Below the pieces are notes generated by a model. It ran no database searches. It saw only the letters and a program-made list of their open reading frames with translations, and was not told where the DNA came from. A stretch of DNA of 6,906 nucleotides from assembly GCA_045630285.1 (NCBI GenBank), contig JAZQSX010000024.1:1-6906 (forward strand). The letters run 5' to 3'. Shown here piece after piece: positions 1 to 5,494 of the stretch. Position 1 is the stretch's first letter. Each line of letters begins with the position of its first letter. The translations under genes and the position numbers were made by a program. This stretch comes from RGIG3009 sp045630285 (GTDB lineage: Bacteria; Bacillota; Clostridia; Oscillospirales; Acutalibacteraceae).

Positions 1-84
1 CGGGAGCCGGAGCGGGGGCCACGGGAGCCGGAGCGGGGGCTACGGGAGCCGGAGCGGGGGCCACGGGAGCCGGAGCGGGGGCTG
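1..84 (-). repeat. 21-nt tandem repeat, four copies, encoding APAPAPV
   Basis: Four head-to-tail units occupy 1-21, 22-42, 43-63 and 64-84. They are identical except for the last two bases, which run CA, TA, CA, TG on the plus strand. The alternation CA/TA gives a 42-nt higher-order period and changes only the Val codon (GTG/GTA). Near-identity at third positions indicates recent expansion by slippage or unequal crossover. The array may continue to the left of the window. Confidence 0.95.
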
Positions 85-163
85 CCTGACGAGCGCCGCA
101 CGAGGTGCAGAAAGCGGAGCCCTCTACCAAGGGAGCGCCGCACTGACTACAAAACTTTGCCAT
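1..163 (-). CDS. Zinc-ribbon protein with Ala-Pro repeat linker (5' part only, runs off window)
   Basis: Reading leftward from ATG at 163, the frame stays open to the window edge (54 codons). The N-terminus carries a compact zinc ribbon with Cys5-x2-Cys8 and Cys19-x2-Cys22, each followed by Gly, as in the zinc_ribbon families of Firmicutes. From residue 27 it becomes a pure Ala/Pro/Val linker made of APAPAPV heptads, coded by four 21-nt repeats. Such linkers usually separate the ribbon from a membrane or effector domain, which would lie outside the window. The start is supported by AGGAGG at 172-177, 8 nt upstream, and by a perfect promoter at 204-232. There is no signal peptide before the ribbon, so the N-terminus is probably cytoplasmic. 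Function is unknown. The coding call is firm; what follows the linker cannot be seen. Confidence 0.85.
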   Translation of the reverse strand, partial: MAKFCSQCGAPLVEGSAFCTSCGARQAAPAPAPVAPAPAPVAPAPAPVAPAPAP

Positions 164-203
164 AATGGAGTCCTCCTCAACAACAGATTATGATAGTACC
201 TTC

Positions 204-232
204 ATTATACCCCCCGCCATTTGGCTTGTCAA
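204..232 (-). promoter_or_regulatory. Perfect consensus sigma-A promoter for the zinc-ribbon gene starting at 163
   Basis: On the minus strand TTGACA lies at 227-232 and TATAAT at 204-209, separated by exactly 17 bp. The spacer ends in a run of six G next to the -10. Transcription should start near 197, giving a leader of about 34 nt. There is no TGN extended -10. The -35 begins one base after the T-tract of the preceding gene's terminator. Confidence 0.9.
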
Positions 233-233
233 G

Positions 234-265
234 CAAAAAAGCCCGAACCGTGTCCGGTTCGGGCT
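234..265 (-). terminator. Rho-independent terminator of the lipoprotein gene ending at 273
   Basis: A perfect 10-bp GC-rich stem pairs 241-250 with 255-264 around a TGTC loop, extended by an A-T pair (240/265). On the minus strand it is followed by six T residues. It lies 8 nt past the TGA stop. Confidence 0.93.
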
Positions 266-272
266 GAAAAAA

Positions 273-797
273 TCAGTTGATGCCGTAAAGCTCCAGCATG
301 TCGGTCGTGAGGAAGCACTCGCCACCTGCGGTGTAGTATTCGGCGGAGATGCCCGTGATCGACGGGCATTCCTGCAGCATCGCTTTCAGAGCGATCTTCA
401 TGGTGCTCTCCTGTGCTTTGAGACTGTCGACGATCGTGGTAGACATATCGTCAGTGACGTCGTAGATCGAGCGGTATTGGTAGATGTAGACCACCTCGGT
501 GCCACGTGCTTCAGCGCTCATCGTCATCATCGAGGTACTGGAGGCTTCCAGCGCTTCTTTGAAGGTCTCGACATACGCTTCGACCTTGTCGGCGGCGCTG
601 TTATCAATGACGATATCAGTAGAACCGCTAATGGTGCCCTTGTCACCGTCATCGAGATCGATGTCCAGATCGCCGAGATCGCCCAACGCATCCTTGAGTT
701 CGTCCTCGAGATCGGTCGAGTCATCCTCATCCTTGTTGCAAGCGGTCAGTGCAAAGCACAGCAGCAGCACGAGCAGCAAAGCAAGCCAACGTTTCAT
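273..797 (-). CDS. DUF4854-like lipoprotein with acidic linker
   Basis: A 174-residue secreted lipoprotein of unknown function. MKRW is followed by a Leu-rich hydrophobic core and the lipobox LTA-Cys20, so it should be lipidated and anchored on the outer face of the membrane. Residues 21-52 are extremely acidic (many Asp/Glu). The globular part, about 68-170, starts AADKVEAYVETFKEALE, then has an MMTMSAEARGTEVVYIYQY strand and ends ISAEYYTAGGECFLTTDM. From memory this resembles the DUF4854 family of Firmicute lipoproteins; it was not tested by search. ATG797 is chosen because AGGAGG at 807-812 sits 9 nt upstream, whereas an in-frame start at 821 would precede the SD and spoil the signal peptide. 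It has its own consensus promoter and terminator and is divergent from the phosphoesterase gene at 907. Confidence 0.85.
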   Translation of the reverse strand: MKRWLALLLVLLLCFALTACNKDEDDSTDLEDELKDALGDLGDLDIDLDDGDKGTISGSTDIVIDNSAADKVEAYVETFKEALEASSTSMMTMSAEARGTEVVYIYQYRSIYDVTDDMSTTIVDSLKAQESTMKIALKAMLQECPSITGISAEYYTAGGECFLTTDMLELYGIN

Positions 798-806
798 AAG
801 TAGTTT

Positions 807-812
807 CCTCCT
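807..812 (-). promoter_or_regulatory. Shine-Dalgarno deciding the start at 797
   Basis: AGGAGG on the minus strand, 9 nt before ATG797. It excludes the longer in-frame start at 821, which would lie upstream of this site. Confidence 0.9.
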
Positions 813-832
813 AAAATTCAATGATGTGTTAC

Positions 833-861
833 ATTATACTCGTCAAAATTCGGGTTGTCAA
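833..861 (-). promoter_or_regulatory. Perfect consensus sigma-A promoter for the lipoprotein gene starting at 797
   Basis: On the minus strand TTGACA (856-861) and TATAAT (833-838) are separated by 17 bp. The predicted start near 826 gives a leader of about 29 nt. The -35 overlaps the -35 of the divergent plus-strand promoter. Confidence 0.9.
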
Positions 862-884
862 CACCTATTTTCCTGTGATATACT
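855..884 (+). promoter_or_regulatory. Extended -10 promoter for the metallophosphoesterase gene
   Basis: TTGTCA at 855-860, an 18-bp spacer and TATACT at 879-884, preceded by TGA (extended -10). The expected start near 891 leaves only about 16 nt before ATG907, just enough for the SD. The same block, GTGATATACTGNTGCTG then TAAGGAG, recurs before the gene at 3523. Confidence 0.75.
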
Positions 885-892
885 GCTGCTGT

Positions 893-898
893 AAGGAG
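893..898 (+). promoter_or_regulatory. Shine-Dalgarno deciding the start at 907
   Basis: AAGGAG lies 8 nt before ATG907. An in-frame GTG at 898 overlaps this SD and so cannot be the start it serves. Confidence 0.88.
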
Positions 899-906
899 TG
901 ATTTGC

Positions 907-2049
907 ATGGCGTTTGTGCTGGCTGCGTTCATTATGTTATGCCTGGTTGCCGGCGTGGATTTTTACGTGGCACGGCGGCTGTGGCGGGGGTTATCCGCCG
1001 TGTGGCCCCGTGTGCGCTTCGGTGCGGTGCTGGGGGTGACGGTGGGCCTGTCGGTGCTGCTGCTTCTCAACTTTACCTCCTCGTTTTTGCCGCTTCCCGA
1101 TGCCGTCACGGAGGTGCTCGCCACGGTGGGGGCGTACGCCATGGGCGTGTATCTGTATCTGCTGATGTTTACCGTCATCGCCGACGCCGTGCTGCTGATC
1201 CTGCGGTGGGTGCGTCGGTCGGCGGCAGAGCATCGGCGCACACGGTGGATCGCCTCGCTGGTCACGGTGGGGCTGACGGTGGTGACGGTGCTGTACGGGG
1301 TGCTGCACGCGCAAAGTCTGCAGCACGTGACCTATACCGTGCCGCTCGACAACGCCGTCGACGTGTCGGATCTGAATATCGTACTGATCAGCGACCTGCA
1401 TCTCGGTGCGGTGGGCTCGGAGGCACGGCTTCCCGACGTGGTGGAGGCAATCAACCGCCAAAAACCCGACGTCGTCTGTATTGCGGGTGACATTTTTGAC
1501 ACGGAGTTCACGGCGATCCGTGATCCTGCGGCGGTACGGGACGTGCTGGCGACCCTGCGAGCCACCTACGGCGTGTATGCGTGCTTCGGCAACCACGACG
1601 GCGGCGAAACGATGCCGCAGATGCGGGAATTCGTCAAGCAGTGCGGCATTACCCTGTTGGAGGATGCCTACACCGTCATCGACGGGCGCTTGGTGCTGGC
1701 AGGGCGGCGGAACGAGTCGCCGATCGGCGGAAGCGACGGTGGAGAACGACAATCGCTGGCGGCGATCCTCGACGGCGCCGATCCGACGCTGCCGGTGGTG
1801 GTCATGGACCACAATCCCGCCCGTGCCGCCGACAATCCCGAAGCCGACGTGGTGCTGTCGGGGCATACGCACAACGGGCAGGTGTTTCCCGCCACCCTCA
1901 TCACCGAGTTGCTGTACGAGGGGGACTACGGGCTGTACCGTGTGGGCGGTGACGGCTCGCACGTGGTCGTGACCTCGGGTGCGGGCACGTGGGGCCTGCC
2001 GATGCGGGTCGGCTCGGACTGCGAGATCGTCAGCATTTGCCTGAAATAA
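907..2049 (+). CDS. Membrane-anchored metallophosphoesterase (YkuE/YaeI-like)
   Basis: A 380-residue calcineurin-like phosphoesterase on a membrane anchor. Residues 1-135 hold about four transmembrane segments (near 1-19, 38-58, 72-99 and 114-134). The catalytic domain, 150-380, shows the full metal-binding set in order: D163-x-H165 in ISDLHLG, G194-D195, G228-N-H-D231, H302 in MDHNP, and GHTHNGQ at 319-325. These are the ligands of the dinuclear metal centre, so it is probably active. Relatives with this plan (YaeI, YkuE) are membrane-associated phosphodiesterases, and some act on lipid-linked substrates; the substrate here is unknown. Which side of the membrane the domain faces is not certain. 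ATG907 is supported by AAGGAG 8 nt upstream. The gene is single, with its own promoter and a hairpin 4 nt past the stop. Confidence 0.93.
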   Translation: MAFVLAAFIMLCLVAGVDFYVARRLWRGLSAVWPRVRFGAVLGVTVGLSVLLLLNFTSSFLPLPDAVTEVLATVGAYAMGVYLYLLMFTVIADAVLLILRWVRRSAAEHRRTRWIASLVTVGLTVVTVLYGVLHAQSLQHVTYTVPLDNAVDVSDLNIVLISDLHLGAVGSEARLPDVVEAINRQKPDVVCIAGDIFDTEFTAIRDPAAVRDVLATLRATYGVYACFGNHDGGETMPQMREFVKQCGITLLEDAYTVIDGRLVLAGRRNESPIGGSDGGERQSLAAILDGADPTLPVVVMDHNPARAADNPEADVVLSGHTHNGQVFPATLITELLYEGDYGLYRVGGDGSHVVVTSGAGTWGLPMRVGSDCEIVSICLK

Positions 2050-2083
2050 CAAGAAACAGCGGAGAGCGAGCGCTCTCCGCTGT
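2048..2083. repeat. Copy 1 of a 36-nt repeat containing a terminator hairpin
   Basis: This 36-nt stretch, AACAAGAAAC followed by the GCGGAGAGC stem, is exactly repeated in the same orientation at 2743-2778. The identity includes the non-pairing AACAAGAA flank, so it is more than two independent terminators converging on a similar stem. The copies bracket the gene at 2164-2658. Confidence 0.95.
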
Positions 2084-2086
2084 TTT
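2054..2086. terminator. Terminator after the metallophosphoesterase gene, possibly bidirectional
   Basis: A 12-bp stem (2056-2067 with 2072-2083) around a GAGC tetraloop, extended by A-T pairs, then TTTT on the plus strand. It starts within 5 nt of the TAA at 2047-2049. On the minus strand it is followed by TTTCTTGTT and may also stop transcripts from the gene ending at 2164, 78 nt away. Confidence 0.85.
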
Positions 2087-2163
2087 AGTTGAGTGAGAAT
2101 TACGGTGCTCTTTCGGTACCGACACGGCGCAAAAAGAAGCACAGGATGATAAGGAAAACAGAA

Positions 2164-2658
2164 TTATTGGTTAATAAAACGGGTTCCGCAATGCTGGCAG
2201 CAGAGGCGATTGTCGTTCTGCTCGGTACCGCACATGGGACAGAAGATGCGACCGCTGTTGTTTTTGAAAATGCGTACAGCGACCGACGGGTCGTGAGTTT
2301 CCGCATCGTCGATCGGCGTGACGGGAATGGGGGCTTCGACGGGCGCAGCAGGGGTCACTGCAGCAGCCTTTGCCTTTGCCTTTTCTTGATCCTTTGCCAT
2401 AGCTACCAGCGTATCGGAATTTTCAACGAGCTGACCGATGCCGTAGAACAGTATGGAGATCAGCCAAGAGACAACACTGCCGACGATCATGGTCAAAAAG
2501 CCCAAAAACACCTCGACACCTTCTTGATCGTCGCTGAGCCGAGGGGTGTCAACGGCTTCTGCAATTCGGATAACGCCCAGGATAACCGCCGTGATCATAC
2601 CCAAAGCGCAAATCGTTTTTGCAGCGGATTTAATGCTGCTACCTACATCTTCAAACAT
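2164..2658 (-). CDS. Small membrane protein with C-terminal zinc ribbon
   Basis: A 164-residue hypothetical protein. Two hydrophobic segments (about 14-33 and 50-76) form a membrane hairpin. A charged Lys/Ala stretch (86-100) and a Pro-rich linker (101-118) follow, then a C-terminal zinc ribbon with Cys140-x2-Cys143 and Cys154-x2-Cys157, each pair followed by Gly. Cys153 is an extra cysteine. With a two-helix hairpin both ends should be on the same side, probably the cytoplasm. Function is unknown; such ribbons often mediate protein or nucleic-acid contacts. ATG2658 has AAGGAGGT 6 nt upstream. The gene stands alone between two direct copies of a 36-nt hairpin repeat and has its own TTGCAA/TATGCT promoter. 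The ribbon ends eight residues before the stop counted from Cys157, a natural end. Confidence 0.88.
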   Translation of the reverse strand: MFEDVGSSIKSAAKTICALGMITAVILGVIRIAEAVDTPRLSDDQEGVEVFLGFLTMIVGSVVSWLISILFYGIGQLVENSDTLVAMAKDQEKAKAKAAAVTPAAPVEAPIPVTPIDDAETHDPSVAVRIFKNNSGRIFCPMCGTEQNDNRLCCQHCGTRFINQ

Positions 2659-2694
2659 AGTAAGACCTCCTTGAGTTTCAACAAGTATGGCAAG

Positions 2695-2723
2695 AGCATA
2701 GCATATTTTTGGAGAATTTGCAA
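2695..2723 (-). promoter_or_regulatory. Extended -10 promoter for the zinc-ribbon gene starting at 2658
   Basis: On the minus strand TTGCAA (2718-2723), a 17-bp spacer and TATGCT (2695-2700) preceded by TGC. Both hexamers match 4 of 6. Predicted start near 2688, leader about 30 nt. The -35 and the TGC extension are the same as in the transporter promoter at 5389-5417. Confidence 0.65.
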
Positions 2724-2741
2724 GAATAGCCTCGGTGATAG

Positions 2742-2780
2742 CAACAAGAAACAGCGGAGAGCGAGCGCTCTCCGCTGTGT
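2742..2780 (-). terminator. Terminator of the lipoprotein gene ending at 2783
   Basis: A 12-bp stem (2751-2762 with 2767-2778) and GAGC loop begin about 4 nt past the TAA stop at 2783-2785. On the minus strand the stem is followed by TTTCTTGTT, a modest T-rich tail. Confidence 0.83.
2743..2778. repeat. Copy 2 of the 36-nt hairpin repeat
   Basis: Exact direct copy of 2048-2083, offset by 695 bp. Here it follows the minus-strand lipoprotein gene, so relative to the adjacent stop codon it is reversed compared with copy 1. Confidence 0.95.
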
Positions 2781-2782
2781 TT

Positions 2783-3388
2783 TTAATAACGGCTGAAGGT
2801 CAGCATATCGATAGCGGGGTTGTCCCGGGCGGTGTGCAGCACCACGCACAGAGCGGAGCCCTCCGGCGCCGCTACCAGATAGTAGGCGTCGCCCACGGTG
2901 TAGGCGCTGTAGGTCGTGCCTACGGCAGAGGTGAGATCGCCGATCGGCTGCCACGAGGCATCCTTGCGGATGCGGGAGTGTACGTCCTTCGGGAAAAAGC
3001 CGACGGTGAGCTGGACAAGATAGGCGTTGCTCTCCTCGGCAAACCGAGACAGGCGCAGACTGCGTTGGGCGGCGGGGTAGGTCAGCTCGCCGTCGGTTTT
3101 GAAGGCGAGGGAGACGGGGGCGTCGCCGCCGTCCTGCATCGGCAGGGTCATGGCGTCTTTGCCGCAGGAGGCACGGTAGCCCTCTGCCTTATACCACTCG
3201 ATGCGCAGCCGATTGTCTCCCACCTCGGCGGTCAGCACCGACGGGCTGTTTGTCGACTCGGTCGGTTTGCTCGGTGTGGTGGCAGACGGTGCGGCAGACG
3301 GCGTCGTCGGCGGGGTCTCGGCGGCACAGGCACACAGCGACAGTGTCAGCAGCAGTGCCGTCAGGCAGAGAAATATGCGGTTGATCAT
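2783..3388 (-). CDS. Lipoprotein of unknown function
   Basis: A 201-residue secreted lipoprotein. The signal peptide MINRIFLCLTALLLTLSLCA ends in the lipobox LCA-Cys21. Residues 23-52 form a Pro/Thr/Ser-rich linker, typical of the stalk between membrane anchor and domain. The domain (about 53-201) is predicted beta-rich, with segments such as NRLRIEWYKAEGY, PVSLAFKTDGELTY, NAYLVQLTVGFFP and DAYYLVAAPEGSALCVVLHT. I do not recognise a family. Two cysteines in the domain (Cys75, Cys181) might form a disulfide. ATG3388 has a weak SD (AAGGGG, 10 nt upstream), so translation may be modest. It has its own promoter and terminator and is divergent from the zinc-ribbon membrane protein at 3523. Confidence 0.85.
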   Translation of the reverse strand: MINRIFLCLTALLLTLSLCACAAETPPTTPSAAPSATTPSKPTESTNSPSVLTAEVGDNRLRIEWYKAEGYRASCGKDAMTLPMQDGGDAPVSLAFKTDGELTYPAAQRSLRLSRFAEESNAYLVQLTVGFFPKDVHSRIRKDASWQPIGDLTSAVGTTYSAYTVGDAYYLVAAPEGSALCVVLHTARDNPAIDMLTFSRY

Positions 3389-3416
3389 CGTTCACACGCC
3401 CCTTCATCGTGGCTCC

Positions 3417-3445
3417 ATTGTATCACACGTCTCGCCAAAAAGCAA
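3417..3445 (-). promoter_or_regulatory. Extended -10 promoter for the lipoprotein gene starting at 3388
   Basis: On the minus strand TTGCTT (3440-3445), a 17-bp spacer and TACAAT (3417-3422) preceded by TGA. Predicted start near 3410, leader about 22 nt. The -35 matches only TTG well, so the extended -10 probably carries much of the recognition. Confidence 0.7.
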
Positions 3446-3468
3446 CACAGTGCCGAGGGGATTTGGTG

Positions 3469-3497
3469 TTGATTTATGGCGGCATTCGTGATATACT
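3469..3497 (+). promoter_or_regulatory. Extended -10 promoter for the membrane zinc-ribbon gene at 3523
   Basis: TTGATT (3469-3474), a 17-bp spacer and TATACT (3492-3497) preceded by TGA. Predicted start near 3504, leader about 19 nt. The -10 and initial transcribed region closely match those at 876-898. Confidence 0.75.
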
Positions 3498-3522
3498 GGT
3501 GCTGATGTAAGGAGGGACGGTT

Positions 3523-4458
3523 ATGTTCTGTCAGCAATGTGGCGCCGAGCAGCCGAACGGCATGGTTTTTTGCGATCAGTGCGGTTCGAAGCTCATGGCC
3601 TCCGTTCAACACGTGCAGAAAGAAACGGTACAGCAGACACCCGCAGTGCCTGCCGCACCCGTGGATCCTCGTCCGCCGAAGGTGCGCATGATGGCGCTGT
3701 ACCGTCATCCGCTGATGCTTGTCTTTACCCTGCTTCAGCTGGCGGCCACGGTCATCATGGTGGGTGGCTTGATCGCTCGTCTGGCGGACGAGTCGTTCGT
3801 GATGATCTACCCCAACGGCGGCTTTGATAACGATACCATTTTTTGGTTTATTACCACCACCATTACCGCCATCGGGATGCTGATGATCCTGTTCGGAAGT
3901 GTCAACGTACTGCGTGGCGGCTTTTCCGAAAGCGTGGCGGTCACCGGCTTCGGCCTGCGGTTTATCAAGTGGGGCCTCAAGGTCATGGCGATCCGCTGGA
4001 TCCTGCACGTTGCGTTTCAGGTGGTGCGGTGCGTGGTGCGGACGTATCTCGCCGATTTTTCGGACGTTTACCTGTTCGTGGCGATCGGCGTGCAGATTGT
4101 GCTGTACGTTCTGCTGACCCGGCTGTTCTGGAGCGCCGCCAATGCGGTGGATGCCTGCGACGAGAACCTCGACTGCTTCACCGAGGACGGTGCGTGCCTC
4201 GGGCAGATGCTGTGCGTGCTCGGCAAGGGTACGGGCGTGACGCTGTTTGTCGTCGGTGCGCTGCTGCTGTGCTTCTGCGTGGGGCTGATGCTGATCGGTG
4301 TGTTTGCCGCCGCCGTGCTCGGGTACTACGGCATCGCCATACAGCTGCTGTCGGATGCGGGGCTGTTCGTGATGTGTATGGTGGGCGGTGCGCTGCTGGT
4401 CAAGCAGTTCAACCTGTTCACGCAGATCTATTGGGAATGGTCGCAAAGCAACAAATAA
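3523..4458 (+). CDS. Polytopic membrane protein with N-terminal zinc ribbon
   Basis: A 311-residue hypothetical membrane protein. Residues 1-24 are a zinc ribbon with Cys3-x2-Cys6 and Cys17-x2-Cys20, each pair followed by Gly. A Gln/Pro/Ala-rich linker (25-55) leads to the membrane part, with hydrophobic segments near 63-87, 106-130, 181-203, 238-272 (long enough for one long or two tight helices) and 280-294. With no signal sequence before the ribbon, the ribbon is most likely cytoplasmic. No catalytic motif or transporter signature is recognised. Many Clostridia encode ribbon-plus-membrane proteins of this plan without known function. ATG3523 has AAGGAGG 7 nt upstream. The gene is divergent from the lipoprotein gene at 3388 and convergent with the transporter at 4514, sharing a terminator. 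Confidence 0.9.
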   Translation: MFCQQCGAEQPNGMVFCDQCGSKLMASVQHVQKETVQQTPAVPAAPVDPRPPKVRMMALYRHPLMLVFTLLQLAATVIMVGGLIARLADESFVMIYPNGGFDNDTIFWFITTTITAIGMLMILFGSVNVLRGGFSESVAVTGFGLRFIKWGLKVMAIRWILHVAFQVVRCVVRTYLADFSDVYLFVAIGVQIVLYVLLTRLFWSAANAVDACDENLDCFTEDGACLGQMLCVLGKGTGVTLFVVGALLLCFCVGLMLIGVFAAAVLGYYGIAIQLLSDAGLFVMCMVGGALLVKQFNLFTQIYWEWSQSNK

Positions 4459-4461
4459 GTC

Positions 4462-4501
4462 AAAAAAACCCGCCCTCGGTGCTGCACCGAGGGCGGGGTT
4501 T
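4462..4501. terminator. Shared bidirectional terminator between convergent genes
   Basis: A 13-bp GC-rich stem (4469-4481 with 4485-4497) around a CTG loop. Plus-strand readers see GTTTCGTTT after it; minus-strand readers see seven T residues (4462-4468). It fills the 55-bp gap between the stops at 4458 and 4514. Confidence 0.93.
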
Positions 4502-4513
4502 CGTTTGGTGGCT

Positions 4514-5365
4514 TTAGAGATTCAGGAACACGATCGCAGCGAGGCCGAACACAAAGCCGACCGTTTGCCGAGTCGTCAGCTGTTCCTTGTACACGAAGCG
4601 GGAGACGAGATAGGTGATGATGAGACCGCCCGCCGAGATCAGCGGGAACATCAGCGAGGCAACCATACGGTGGGACAGGATCATCACGAACAGGTTGACC
4701 ATGCCGTTGAGCAGGCCGCAGACGAGCGCCAGGTGCCAGCCCGACGTGACGCACAGCTTGAAGTCCCGACGGTTGCGCAGCAGCGCCATCACCAGCATAA
4801 ACACCGTGACCAGAGCGAGGGCGACGATCATAAACTCGTTTTTGTACGCACCGCCCGAGGCGTTTTGCTGCAGCTTTTGCACGACGGTGCACATACCGTT
4901 GCCGGCGAAGGCCAGCAGCACGAACAGGACCCATTTAAAGGAGAAGCGCGCGCCTTTTTCGGTCTTATTGACCAGACACAGCGAGATCATCAGCAGCCCG
5001 AGACCGACGATCGAGCCGACACGAACGGGGTCGCCCCAAAAGAGAAGTCCGTAGGCGGTCGGGATCATCAGCGAGTAGGAGACGAACAGCGAGGTCAGCG
5101 ACAGCGAGCCGTGGGCGATCGCCAGCACGGTGAAGGCGGTCGAGACCGCATAGGACACCGCAAAGCCGACGGAGTAAGGGAGAAAGGCCGTGCTGAATTG
5201 CAGATCCGACGAGGTCAGCACGAAAAACAGCAGCGCACCGAGGCCGGTGAGTGCGCCGAATACGTAGACGCCGCTACCGCCGACCTTTTGCGTGTAGGGT
5301 TTTTGGAGGATGTTTTGGCCTGAAACGCCGAGAATGATAGCGACGAGATACAGCACGTCGAGCAT
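4514..5365 (-). CDS. DMT-superfamily (EamA-like) transporter
   Basis: A 283-residue integral membrane protein with about ten hydrophobic helices in two halves (about 1-132 and 143-283), the size and plan of drug/metabolite transporter (EamA) proteins. The first half ends with the family-like helix pair SLSLTSLFVSYSLMIPTAYG and LLFWGDPVRVGSIVGLGLL, where a conserved Pro (102) and an acidic residue (Asp112) precede the last helix. The second half repeats this as VASLMFPLISAGGLIITYLV then VYKEQLTTRQTVGFVFGLAA, with Glu261 in the equivalent place. This internal repeat is the hallmark of the family. The substrate cannot be read from sequence. ATG5365 has AAGGAGGG about 6 nt upstream. It is a single gene with its own promoter and shares the terminator at 4462-4501 with the convergent gene. 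Confidence 0.9.
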   Translation of the reverse strand: MLDVLYLVAIILGVSGQNILQKPYTQKVGGSGVYVFGALTGLGALLFFVLTSSDLQFSTAFLPYSVGFAVSYAVSTAFTVLAIAHGSLSLTSLFVSYSLMIPTAYGLLFWGDPVRVGSIVGLGLLMISLCLVNKTEKGARFSFKWVLFVLLAFAGNGMCTVVQKLQQNASGGAYKNEFMIVALALVTVFMLVMALLRNRRDFKLCVTSGWHLALVCGLLNGMVNLFVMILSHRMVASLMFPLISAGGLIITYLVSRFVYKEQLTTRQTVGFVFGLAAIVFLNL

Positions 5366-5388
5366 CGGTATCCCTCCTTTTCGTTGAA

Positions 5389-5417
5389 ACTATAGCACAA
5401 CCGCAGGGGAATTGCAA
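5389..5417 (-). promoter_or_regulatory. Extended -10 promoter for the DMT transporter gene
   Basis: On the minus strand TTGCAA (5412-5417), a 17-bp spacer and TATAGT (5389-5394) preceded by TGC. Predicted start near 5382, leader about 17 nt, mostly occupied by the SD. It lies 33 bp past the terminator of the upstream gene. Confidence 0.75.
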
Positions 5418-5446
5418 GAAAAAGTTGGCATAGGCGTGGAGGGGAA

Positions 5447-5481
5447 AATAACGAGCCCGCAGGCGTTCCTGCGGGCTCGTT
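5447..5481 (-). terminator. Rho-independent terminator beyond the LRR lipoprotein gene and PepSY remnant
   Basis: A perfect 13-bp stem pairs 5451-5463 with 5468-5480 around a CGTT loop, plus one A-T pair. On the minus strand it is followed by TTATTTT. It is 13 nt past the stop of the PepSY remnant but about 90 nt past the LRR gene stop, suggesting that it originally belonged to the PepSY gene. Confidence 0.93.
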
Positions 5482-5494
5482 TTGCGTTGTCTTC

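Noticed and set aside
165..803. Plus-strand frame opposite the DUF4854-like lipoprotein
   Set aside because: No SD or domain, and it reads through the terminator and promoter at 204-265. The opposite strand has a clear lipoprotein.
898..906. GTG start at 898 for the phosphoesterase
   Set aside because: The GTG overlaps the SD that is correctly spaced for ATG907.
991..2142. Long minus-strand open frame opposite the phosphoesterase gene
   Set aside because: The product is rich in His/Arg/Gln without domains, there is no SD, and the plus-strand frame has all metallophosphoesterase motifs. It is a GC-rich antisense shadow.
3385..4446. Long minus-strand open frame opposite the zinc-ribbon membrane protein
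   Set aside because: Low-complexity His/Gln/Arg product with no SD, and it overlaps the promoters at 3417-3497. The plus-strand frame has a ribbon, membrane helices and a strong SD.
4388..5323. Plus-strand open frame opposite the transporter
   Set aside because: It starts inside the 3523-4458 gene, crosses a strong terminator, and gives a hydrophilic Gln/Arg/Asp-rich product typical of an antisense shadow of a membrane protein.
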